DNA of 10,015 nt from JAFNAG01 sp964353465 (GCA_964353465.1 CAYGWQ010000208.1:1-10015), one strand, 5' to 3'; counted from the stretch's first letter, positions 1-5,827 are shown. Translations and numbers: made by a program. The notes: generated by a model not told the origin, from the letters alone.

Positions 1-744
1 GACGGCAGGGAACTGGCCAAGGCGACGTCGCAGAGCTACGTGGAGCACCTGACGCGTTCGGATATCCCCCTGGTCGATCAGCACATCGGTGCCGCTTTGC
101 CCGTGGATTATTGCTCGCTGGGCGAAAGGTCCTGCAAGCGTTTTGCAAAGCAGGGGATGTGCAAGCAGGCGGAGTGCCCGATTGTGGTGAGCGAGCGCAA
201 AAAGGCGGCCAAGTCGGGAACGGTCGTCTACATGATGAACGATCCCATTGACGTGGATATGCCCTTCTCGCGCGCTGAGGTAGCCTCGATAACCGGCGGC
301 ACCTATGTCAATGCGCTCGGCCGATCGGACATGCCGGTGGTCGGATTCTGGCAGGCTGCCATGGAAACTGCCGGAGTGCCCAGGGTACTGGTGGTAGATG
401 ATGAGCCTGTGGTGGCCAACAGCATCCGCAAGACCCTCACCCGCAAGGCCTACAAGGTTGAAGAGGCGTTTTCGGGCCAGGAAGCACTTTCGCTGATTGC
501 CAGGGGAGCCTACGATCTGGTGCTCCTCGACATGAGACTTCCCGATGCGAACGGCCTCGAGCTCATCTCCGATATCCGGAAGCGCCGGCCGAACCAGCGG
601 GTGGTGATTGTTACGGGATACGCCTCGATCGATACCGCAGTGGAGGCGATCAAGCGGGGGGCCAGCGACTACATGGCCAAGCCATTTACCCCCAATGAGC
701 TCTACGAAGTGACCAGCCGCACTCTGGAGCGTCGTGTAGCCTAG
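1..744 (+). CDS. C-terminal receiver-domain protein with a Cys-rich N-terminal region (5' partial)
   Basis: The reading frame is open at the left edge, so the true start lies outside; the first in-window start candidate is GTG at 40, but sequence before it is also open and looks continuous. Counting from that GTG, residues 1-112 form an unrecognised region with four cysteines (C25, C32, C41, C46; spacing C-x6-C-x8-C-x4-C), which could bind a metal or Fe-S cluster. Residues about 114-234 are a CheY/NtrC-type receiver domain: acidic pocket D120-D121, phospho-acceptor D164 in LVLLDMRLP, switch T192 in VTGYA, and K214 in AKPF. The protein ends right after the receiver, so there is no output domain after it. 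A receiver at the C-terminus suggests a hybrid sensor or a regulator whose effector lies upstream. It converges on the minus-strand two-component cluster and may share a phosphorelay with it (inference). Receiver call is firm; the N-terminal role is unknown. Confidence 0.85.
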   Translation, partial: DGRELAKATSQSYVEHLTRSDIPLVDQHIGAALPVDYCSLGERSCKRFAKQGMCKQAECPIVVSERKKAAKSGTVVYMMNDPIDVDMPFSRAEVASITGGTYVNALGRSDMPVVGFWQAAMETAGVPRVLVVDDEPVVANSIRKTLTRKAYKVEEAFSGQEALSLIARGAYDLVLLDMRLPDANGLELISDIRKRRPNQRVVIVTGYASIDTAVEAIKRGASDYMAKPFTPNELYEVTSRTLERRVA

Positions 745-755
745 GTGTTCGAAGG

Positions 756-836
756 CGAAAAGGGGACATTCCGCTTTTCCTGACTGCTAAGGCGATCTGA
801 ACGCCAGGCCGGGAAGAGCGGAATGTCCCCTTTTCG
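756..836. repeat. Large imperfect inverted repeat, REP/MITE-like element 1
   Basis: Two 25-bp arms at 756-780 and 812-836 are reverse complements with a single mismatch, separated by a 31-base loop (781-811) that can itself form a small GGCG/CGCC stem (791-794 with 802-805). The core is AAAAGGGGACATTCCGC, a style of palindromic intergenic repeat seen in multiple copies in some GC-rich bacterial genomes, sometimes near REP-associated transposases (recalled, not checked). It begins 12 bases after the stop of the receiver gene, so the transcript would fold into a very stable hairpin ending in CCCCTTTTCG; it may act as a transcription end or mRNA-stabilising structure. No transposase lies in the window, so if mobile it is non-autonomous. 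Confidence 0.85.
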
Positions 837-912
837 GTAGTTGCGGGCCACACCAGCACACGCACCATCACGGCGCCTGCGGTGACCACCTACTCGTTCA
901 GAGAGCATCCTC

Positions 913-944
913 TCATGCGCCGTGGCGCACCCTGTGACGCATGA
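913..944. other. Overlapping alternative hairpins in intergenic DNA
   Basis: Within the gap between the two large repeats, a perfect 6-bp stem TGCGCC/GGCGCA with a 2-base turn (916-921 with 924-929) overlaps a longer-range perfect 7-bp stem TCATGCG/CGCATGA (913-919 with 938-944). The two cannot form together because bases 916-919 belong to both. The rest of 841-1033 shows no convincing gene: reading frames exist but I recognise nothing in them and see no ribosome site. Function unknown; chance is possible in GC-rich DNA. Confidence 0.35.
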
Positions 945-1033
945 AAATCGTCTTCGGCGGGGCTCTTCATGGTGAAGGAATGGTGTGCCGAGTTCATCAA
1001 TTTGGATAATCTCTGAACCGGCACGAAGCACGA

Positions 1034-1112
1034 TTCGTGGCCAAGGGCTTTAGCCCGTCAACACTCCAAGCAAGATACCCTAAACGGACGGGCTAAAGCC
1101 CTTCGCCACGAA
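1034..1112. repeat. Large imperfect inverted repeat, REP/MITE-like element 2
   Basis: Arms at 1034-1059 and 1087-1112 (26 bp each) are reverse complements with one mismatch, around a 27-base loop (1060-1086). Each arm contains GGGCTTTAGCCC or its complement GGGCTAAAGCCC, itself a short palindrome, so each arm can form its own small hairpin as REP units do. The sequence is unrelated to the element at 756-836, making two different palindromic families in one gap. Its right border abuts the truncated hydrogenase-protease remnant, whose shifted reading frame runs into this element and stops inside it, so insertion of the element could have cut that gene (inference). Confidence 0.85.
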
Positions 1113-1113
1113 A

Positions 1114-1249
1114 CCCAGTTCCCTGAGCAGTCCCTGATCGGCTTATTTTCGGAGCAGCATTCCGCAAGAGCAGGCGCGCGACGCCCCTTGACCCCAGAAG
1201 CATCATTCCCGATCAGAGAGTTGCCGAGTCCGATTACCAGCGTTCTCTT
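1114..1249 (-). pseudogene. Remnant of a [NiFe]-hydrogenase maturation protease (HycI/HybD-like N-terminus)
   Basis: Read on the minus strand from 1249, one frame gives SKRTLVIGLGNSLIGNDASG, which matches the N-terminal nucleotide-fold-like signature of hydrogenase maturation endopeptidases (LVIGxGNxxxxDDGxG), the enzymes that trim the C-terminus of the large subunit after nickel insertion. The codon before S is AAA, not a start. After GVK the frame degrades, but moving one base at the C-run 1184-1187 (plus strand) restores a plausible continuation, GVARLLLRNAAPKISRSGTA, which then runs into the inverted repeat and stops at a TAG there. Only about 40 of the roughly 150-170 residues of the family remain, with no start and no C-terminal half. 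It overlaps the kinase stop codon by two bases. Family recognition rests on the short motif; the shifted continuation is weaker evidence. Confidence 0.55.
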
Positions 1250-3260
1250 ACTTTTCCCGGGCCTCTTTATCCCTGACCTCCTGGGCTGCCGGCAGCCGGA
1301 TGGTAAATGTCGCACCGGCAGACGAGCTCGTAGCTTCCACCCTGCCGCCTGCACGGGTTACGATGCCGTGGACGATGGAAAGGCCGAGCCCGGTTCCCTC
1401 GCCCACTCGCTTGGTGGTGAAGAAAGGTTCGAATATCAAGGGCAGGATGTCGTCAGGGATACCCTTGCCGGTGTCGCTGATCCGGATCAGCACCTCCTGA
1501 GTCTGCAGATCCGCCATGGTTTCGACCTTGAGGGTGCCGGCTTCCTCCATGGCGTCGACCGCGTTCAACGCGATGTTTACCACAACCTGCTGCAACTGGC
1601 CCGGATCGATGAGCACCTGCGGCAGATTGGGCTCCGACCTGCGTACGATCCGCACGTTCTGGAAGATCGACTGATTCTGCAGCAGCAGGAAGGTCTGGTC
1701 GACGACCGAGTTCACCTCGATCAGGGAAGCCGAAGCGGTTGACTGCCGGGCGAAATCCAGCAGACTCTTGACCGTCTCACGGCAGCGCTTGGTCTGTTTG
1801 ACGATGATTTCGAGATTCTTGTGCAGCGGATTCTTCTCGTCGCACTCCTCGAGCGCGAGCATGCTGAAGGTCAGGATCCCTCCCAGAGGGTTGTTGATCT
1901 CGTGTGCCACACCTGCCGCGAGCCTGCCGATCGAAGCCAGTTTTGCCGACTGTGCCATCTGGTTCTGTACGGTGACCAGTTCCTCGGTCCGTTTCCTTAC
2001 CTTCTCTTCGAGGGTGCGTCCCCACTCCTCCAACTCGCGTTTCATCGTCTGGATGCTGGAGACCATCTTATTGAAGCGATCGGCGAGGTGGCCGATCTCA
2101 TCACGTGAGGGTACCTGAATGAGGCTGAGGTTCAGATCTCCGTCTGCGATGCGGTTGCTGGCGGCGACGATTTCTTCGAGCGGATGGATCATGCTGCGGG
2201 TGATCAGGTAGGTCAAGCCCAATACCACCAGAACGCCAATGGCCGCTACGACAAGAAACGTCAGCATCATGTCGGTGCGGACGGCGAGAAAGGGTCTCTC
2301 CTGCATTCCGACATAAAGGATGCCGATGACGCCGCCGGCATGGTTGCGGATGGGCTCGTAGGCCGTGATGCGCCAGTCGTCGACGACGTAAGCCCTTCCA
2401 TTCAGCGGCCTGCCCCGGCCCAGCACAGTCTGGGCCACTTCGGCCGAAACGCGGGTGCCGATGGCTCGCTGGTTGGCTTCCTTCATGATGGTAGTCGCCA
2501 CCCGGACGTCGTCGAGAAAGATCGAGACGGACCCGATGTCACGCCCCTCGGACTGCTCGCCGCCGAAAATTACCCGATTGATCTCGTCCACCAGTTCAAA
2601 GTTGCGATTGAGCAGGATACCGCCGTAGAGCACTCCCTTAAGTCCGGCATCGGTCGCCACGGGTGCGGCCGCCAACAGGGCGAGGCCCTTGTCGCTGTCG
2701 GTGCGGGCATCCGGTGCCGCCATCGGCACCGGGATAATCTTGAAATACGCCTGCTCGGCAAGGGCCGGGTCTTCCTGCGACAGAGCTTCGCGGCTCATCA
2801 CTTCGGTGCTGGACATCACTTTTCCGTCCGCGGCGCCGGCGATCAAATCTGCGAATGAGGCTTCGCCGGGGAGGAACCCGCCGGAGCCTGCCTGCCCGCT
2901 GCGGATCACCCGGCCGCTTTTGCTTTCCACAAAACCGAGGAAATGGAGATCGTTTTCGCTGCGCAGCGCGGATAATATTTGCGGCAACCGGTTCAGGTCC
3001 CGGGGGTCTGACAGGCCGGCCAGTTTCCCCGCTGTCGCTGCCCCGATAACCGCCTTGCGCACGCTCTCCTGCCGGGCGGCATAGATCATCCTTGCCGCCT
3101 CCAGGCCGTGGCGCACCTGCTTGAGTGCCTGGTTGAGCATTGCATTGGTAATGATCCGGGAGCCGATGAAGGTCGAGATGGCAGTCCCGCACAAGACGAT
3201 CAGCACAAAGCTGATGGTGATCTTGCTCCGCAGCGAGACGTCCCTAAGAAGATTGATCAT
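1248..3260 (-). CDS. Membrane sensor histidine kinase (Cache-like sensor, HAMP, HisKA, HATPase)
   Basis: A 670-residue transmembrane histidine kinase. Order: short cytoplasmic N-terminus; membrane segment about 14-31; extracytoplasmic sensor about 36-328, with a Cache-type pattern and GVLYGGILLNRN at 209-220; second membrane segment about 331-353; HAMP about 354-406 (ending SRDEIGHLADRFNKM); coiled coil 405-438; HisKA with phospho-acceptor H453 in AAGVAHEINNPLGG; ATPase domain with N-box N562/N566, G1 DTGKG 596-600, F-box FEPFF 610-614 and G2 GEGTGLGLS 620-628. The class resembles NtrB/ZraS-type kinases. All catalytic boxes look intact, so it should autophosphorylate in response to an external small molecule. 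Start: ATG at 3260 puts the membrane segment at the expected distance, and a TGA lies in frame 18 bases upstream; no good Shine-Dalgarno is visible, so coupling to upstream translation is likely. No receiver is fused; partners are presumably the neighbouring receivers. Ligand unknown. Confidence 0.93.
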   Translation of the reverse strand: MINLLRDVSLRSKITISFVLIVLCGTAISTFIGSRIITNAMLNQALKQVRHGLEAARMIYAARQESVRKAVIGAATAGKLAGLSDPRDLNRLPQILSALRSENDLHFLGFVESKSGRVIRSGQAGSGGFLPGEASFADLIAGAADGKVMSSTEVMSREALSQEDPALAEQAYFKIIPVPMAAPDARTDSDKGLALLAAAPVATDAGLKGVLYGGILLNRNFELVDEINRVIFGGEQSEGRDIGSVSIFLDDVRVATTIMKEANQRAIGTRVSAEVAQTVLGRGRPLNGRAYVVDDWRITAYEPIRNHAGGVIGILYVGMQERPFLAVRTDMMLTFLVVAAIGVLVVLGLTYLITRSMIHPLEEIVAASNRIADGDLNLSLIQVPSRDEIGHLADRFNKMVSSIQTMKRELEEWGRTLEEKVRKRTEELVTVQNQMAQSAKLASIGRLAAGVAHEINNPLGGILTFSMLALEECDEKNPLHKNLEIIVKQTKRCRETVKSLLDFARQSTASASLIEVNSVVDQTFLLLQNQSIFQNVRIVRRSEPNLPQVLIDPGQLQQVVVNIALNAVDAMEEAGTLKVETMADLQTQEVLIRISDTGKGIPDDILPLIFEPFFTTKRVGEGTGLGLSIVHGIVTRAGGRVEATSSSAGATFTIRLPAAQEVRDKEAREK

Positions 3261-3278
3261 GTGGCACAGGCTCGCGCA

Positions 3279-3419
3279 TCATCTTTCCACCCGCGCCATC
3301 CGGCGCAACGGCGACCTTTCCTGCATCCTGCACTCGAGGCAGACAGGATACACAGGCAGAAGGGGAAGGTCTCCATTGAGGAGATTCGCGGTCGCGCGCA
3401 GGAAGTCGTTCTCATCCAT
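3279..3419 (-). pseudogene. 46-codon ORF resembling an internal piece of a sulfhydrogenase-type hydrogenase small (delta) subunit
   Basis: Between the two kinase genes lies an intact short ORF starting ATG at 3419, with AAAGG eight bases upstream, and ending TGA at 3281-3279. Its product contains ENDFLRATANLLNGDLP and then YPVCLECRMQE. This matches the region of Pyrococcus-type sulfhydrogenase delta subunits (group 3b) that reads roughly KKDFL...L.G..P...YPVCLECR, just before the conserved cysteine/CLGP region that coordinates Fe-S clusters. That following region and the whole N-terminal half (about 150 residues) are absent; after MQE the sequence no longer resembles the family. It is probably a gene remnant, but the good start and ribosome site leave open a small translated protein that keeps a CxxC pair. 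It is 11 bases after the preceding stop and in the same frame as the downstream kinase, separated by this TGA. Similarity is from memory of the family. Confidence 0.5.
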
Positions 3420-3430
3420 GGAACCAGCCT

Positions 3431-4669
3431 TTAGCCGGCGGCGGCTTTCGTTTCAGCCATGGGGAGCCGGATGATCATGGTGGTTCCCTGGCCTTCCTCG
3501 CTTTTTACCTCAATGGATCCCCCGAGCTCGGTAACGATCCGGTTGCATATGACCAGTCCGAGCCCCGTTCCCGGGATGTCTTGCGTTTCCTTCGATTTGA
3601 CGCGATAAAACTCCCGGAAGAGATGGGGCAGGCATTCTTTGGGGATACCTATGCCGGTGTCGCTCACCTCCAGGGTGATCCCTTTCTCGCCGGCAGAGGC
3701 GCGAATCGAGACGGAGCCGCCCGGCCGGTTGTATTTTATGGCATTCCCCACAAGATTGCTCACCAGCATGCTGATGCTGACACCATCCCCGCGCACCGGA
3801 GGAAGGTCGGGCGGAATGGCGAGATCGATGGCGATGGCAGCGGCGGCAGGCAACTGCCGCTGATCCCGGACAATGTCCTCAATGATTGGGGTGAGGCGAG
3901 TGCTCATAGCGCCGTCGCAATAGCAGCCGTGCTCGATCTTGGCCAGCGCCAACCAGTCCTGGATAAGCGTCAGCATTTCGCCGATCCGGACCTGAGAGCG
4001 GGTAATCCATTCCGCAGCCTGTTCCGGCAGTTCTCCCGGCCGGGAAAAGAGCAGGACGTCGAGGTACTGCTTGACGGCGATCAGTGGAGTCTTGAGCTGG
4101 TGCGACACAAGAGTGACAAACTTGCGCTCCGCCTCCTCCTTTTCATGTCGCAGGCGTTGCGTTTCTTTAATCAACTGCCAGCGCTCGAAGCCGCGGTCGA
4201 TGATCGCGCGCAACTCACCTGGGGTGAAGGGTTTAGGTAGAAAGTCGTAAGCGCCGGCTTTCATCGCATCGACGGCGGTTTCGACTGTTGCGTATCCCGT
4301 GACCACCACAATTGAGAGGTCGGGATCCAGCTTGCGGACGATATTGATTACCTCAAACCCGTCCAACTCGGGCATCTTGATGTCTACGATGAGCAGGGGC
4401 GGCCTGACCTCCTGGAGCCTCCGGATGCCGGCACGACCGGTGGCGAAAGTCTCAACCCGGTAACCGGCCTTGCCCAGAATCTGCTCGCAGGAGAGACGCA
4501 TGATCTCGTCGTCGTCAATCACGATGACCAGATTCTCTTCAGGAGGCCTCGATCCGGCTGGATTCGGCAAAGCCACAGAATATGTACCTCTGGCTAAAGA
4601 GCCGCTCCCTTTCTCGCTTGAGGGCGGGGGCCATTGAGATGGCAGTCCCGGCCGCCCCAGTGGATCCAT
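3431..4669 (-). CDS. Response regulator-histidine kinase protein (REC-HisKA-HATPase)
   Basis: A soluble 412-residue protein with an N-terminal receiver followed by a kinase core. Residues 1-44 are Pro/Gly/Ser-rich and unrecognised. Receiver about 46-165: acidic pocket D52-D54, phospho-acceptor D96 in LLIVDIKMP, T124 in VVVTGYA, K146 in LPKPF. HisKA about 181-245 with H190 in VTLVSHQLKTPL. ATPase about 285-404: N305/N309, G1 DTGIGIP 337-343, G2 GTGLGL 367-372. No membrane segment. The layout suits a phosphorelay intermediate: phosphorylation of the receiver by another kinase could control its own kinase activity (inference). Its receiver is close in style to that of the left-edge gene (VTGYA-x3-TAV, KPFTP). 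The ATG at 4669 lies five bases after the preceding stop, which suggests coupling, but lacks a clear Shine-Dalgarno; a GTG at residue 32, nearer the receiver, is an alternative start. Domain call is firm, exact start is not. Confidence 0.9.
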   Translation of the reverse strand: MDPLGRPGLPSQWPPPSSEKGSGSLARGTYSVALPNPAGSRPPEENLVIVIDDDEIMRLSCEQILGKAGYRVETFATGRAGIRRLQEVRPPLLIVDIKMPELDGFEVINIVRKLDPDLSIVVVTGYATVETAVDAMKAGAYDFLPKPFTPGELRAIIDRGFERWQLIKETQRLRHEKEEAERKFVTLVSHQLKTPLIAVKQYLDVLLFSRPGELPEQAAEWITRSQVRIGEMLTLIQDWLALAKIEHGCYCDGAMSTRLTPIIEDIVRDQRQLPAAAAIAIDLAIPPDLPPVRGDGVSISMLVSNLVGNAIKYNRPGGSVSIRASAGEKGITLEVSDTGIGIPKECLPHLFREFYRVKSKETQDIPGTGLGLVICNRIVTELGGSIEVKSEEGQGTTMIIRLPMAETKAAAG

Positions 4670-4674
4670 ACCGA

Positions 4675-5121
4675 TCAGGAGGGCGGCTTAAGCCCTTCGG
4701 CGCTTACGTGCTTCTGATGCGCTGCCAACAGATTGCGAACCTGATCGAGGAACGCCGGTATGTTCAGCGGCTTTGTCAAATAAGCATCCGGCGTGATCGT
4801 CATTACTTCCGTTGCCCGGCCGAAGAGGGTGGCAGGATCGAGTTGAATAGAGGAAACCATCAAGATAGGGATATTCCGCTCCGCGAGATACTCGTCGCGA
4901 AACTTGATTGCCTGGTTTACTTCGTATCCGGCAGAATCATACTCCATTATGACGTCCAAAACTATGAGATCAGGAGGCTCACTGACTATCCTCGACAATC
5001 CCTCCCGGGCGCTTGCGGCGGCGAGGACCCGATAACCCTCCGATTCCAGTACAGCGGAAAGTGAGGCCCGGAAGTCGGCGTCATCATCGATGATGAGGAT
5101 CTTTACTTCCTGTGCTCCCAT
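4675..5121 (-). CDS. Single-domain response regulator (CheY-like receiver)
   Basis: A 148-residue stand-alone receiver. The ATG at 5121 is chosen because GGAGG lies five bases upstream and the receiver begins directly after (MGAQEVKILIIDDD); a longer frame up to 5253 has no such support. Key residues: acidic pocket D12-D14, phospho-acceptor D56 in LIVLDVIM, switch S90/S91 in LMVSS, K117 in LTKPL. After the phospho-acceptor the usual MPxxxG loop is replaced by MEYDSAGYEV, and the alpha-3/beta-4 stretch is long (KFRDEYLAERNIP); such receivers form a distinct subfamily in some GC-rich bacteria (recalled). There is no DNA-binding output, so it should work by protein contact or as a phosphate shuttle to the adjacent kinases. 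First gene of the minus-strand cluster, stop five bases before the next start. The extreme C-terminus (AEGLKPPS) is encoded by bases resembling the palindromic repeat at 1087-1112. Confidence 0.88.
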   Translation of the reverse strand: MGAQEVKILIIDDDADFRASLSAVLESEGYRVLAAASAREGLSRIVSEPPDLIVLDVIMEYDSAGYEVNQAIKFRDEYLAERNIPILMVSSIQLDPATLFGRATEVMTITPDAYLTKPLNIPAFLDQVRNLLAAHQKHVSAEGLKPPS

Positions 5122-5145
5122 CGCACCCTCCGCAGGGCAGCTACC

Positions 5146-5162
5146 TGCTCGATCACCGAGCA
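5146..5162. promoter_or_regulatory. Perfect dyad in the leader of the two-component cluster
   Basis: TGCTCG and CGAGCA form a perfect 6-bp inverted repeat around a 5-base centre (ATCAC on the plus strand). It lies 25 bases upstream of the response-regulator start and downstream of the candidate promoter, so it would be in the 5' leader of that transcript. It could be an operator or an RNA hairpin; nothing shows which. Short enough that chance is possible. Confidence 0.35.
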
Positions 5163-5179
5163 TTAAAAACCACAACACA

Positions 5180-5207
5180 CTTACACTAAAAGCCGAGAGA
5201 GTGTCAA
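5180..5207 (-). promoter_or_regulatory. Candidate sigma-70-type promoter for the two-component cluster
   Basis: On the minus strand there is an exact -35 consensus TTGACA (5207-5202), a 16-base spacer and TGTAAG (5185-5180), which matches four of six bases of TATAAT. This is the most AT-rich stretch of the divergent region. Transcription would start near 5173, leaving a leader of about 50 bases that contains the dyad at 5146-5162 and the GGAGG ribosome site of the response regulator. The -10 box is imperfect and the organism's sigma preferences are unknown. Confidence 0.4.
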
Positions 5208-5279
5208 GCTTCTCCGTGCCGGCTCTCATGCCGAAATGGGCGGGCTTTCTCACCGCAGTTGGGGTATTATCCAGAGATT

Positions 5280-5669
5280 ATGAACAGCGCGGCCCCGAAT
5301 CCGAGTTCCAGCCAGCCATTCCAGAAGTGCGGCTCGTGCGGCCAGCCGTGGGTACACTGGTCGGACTTTATCCTCGATCCGGACATCCGCCTGCTTGGCT
5401 TTCAGGCCATCTCAGGCCTGCCCGATGCCAACCTGCTTGTCTTCGAGCATTGCTGCGGCAGCTCAATCTCGATCCTCGCCAAACGGCTCCGGCACATATT
5501 TTCGGATACGGAACCCGAAACCGAATTGCAGAATCTGTTCGGAACCGACCAGTGCAATCAATTCTGCCGCTTCCTGGAAAATTTGACCGCCTGCGACCGC
5601 CCCTGCGCCAACGCTCGCGACCGCCGACTGATCCAAGCGGTGCTCAAAATGAAACGGAGCGACCTGTAG
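5280..5669 (+). CDS. Uncharacterised cysteine-rich protein (CGSCG...CDRPC type)
   Basis: A 129-residue protein with no assigned function. It has an N-terminal CGSCGQPW motif (C17 and C20), then DPDIRLLGFQA, then an FEHCCG segment near residue 60, QCNQFC near 97 and a late TACDRPC near 110, followed by a basic tail. It resembles from memory a family of small hypothetical proteins in GC-rich anaerobic and soil bacteria with the layout CxxCGxxW, DPxxxLxGYQ, HxCG, GTxxCxxxC and PCPxxC; the conserved Cys/His positions suggest binding of zinc or an Fe-S cluster. The ATG at 5280 is preferred; a TTG at 5259 would add seven residues. No strong Shine-Dalgarno is visible, and a TATTAT ten bases before the ATG could be a -10 box giving a nearly leaderless message (inference). 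It is divergent from the response regulator and followed by 158 bases with no recognised element. Confidence 0.7.
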   Translation: MNSAAPNPSSSQPFQKCGSCGQPWVHWSDFILDPDIRLLGFQAISGLPDANLLVFEHCCGSSISILAKRLRHIFSDTEPETELQNLFGTDQCNQFCRFLENLTACDRPCANARDRRLIQAVLKMKRSDL

Positions 5670-5827
5670 CGTGCCGGTCGAGAAATTTCAAGTGGATTGG
5701 TGTGCGGCGCGGGTGCATACTTTTTGCCTGTAGCTTTCGGGCATACCGGGTTGTGTGCGCTCCCGTCGCGACCACGAGGCGCGGACTGCGACGGTTCATG
5801 TCTCGTTGAAAAGAGGACCATCGAAGA

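Noticed and set aside
741..1031. Minus-strand 96-codon ORF in the intergenic gap
   Set aside because: Its first-element part is just the inverted repeat and the rest resembles nothing I recognise; no ribosome site.
1188..1742. Long plus-strand ORF (184 codons) opposite the sensor kinase
   Set aside because: It lies antisense to conserved HATPase and HisKA motifs; the translation is unrecognisable and typical of GC-rich shadow frames.
2184..2858. 224-codon plus-strand ORF opposite the kinase sensor domain
   Set aside because: Entirely antisense to a coherent kinase gene, with low-complexity His/Asp-rich translation and no ribosome site.
3279..3281. TGA as a selenocysteine codon joining the short ORF to the kinase
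   Set aside because: No selenoprotein family has cysteine or selenocysteine at such a position before a kinase membrane segment, and no convincing SECIS-like hairpin was noticed after it.
5122..5253. 44-residue N-terminal extension of the single-domain response regulator
   Set aside because: The GGAGG-ATG at 5121 fits the receiver start exactly, and the extension would overlap the candidate promoter.
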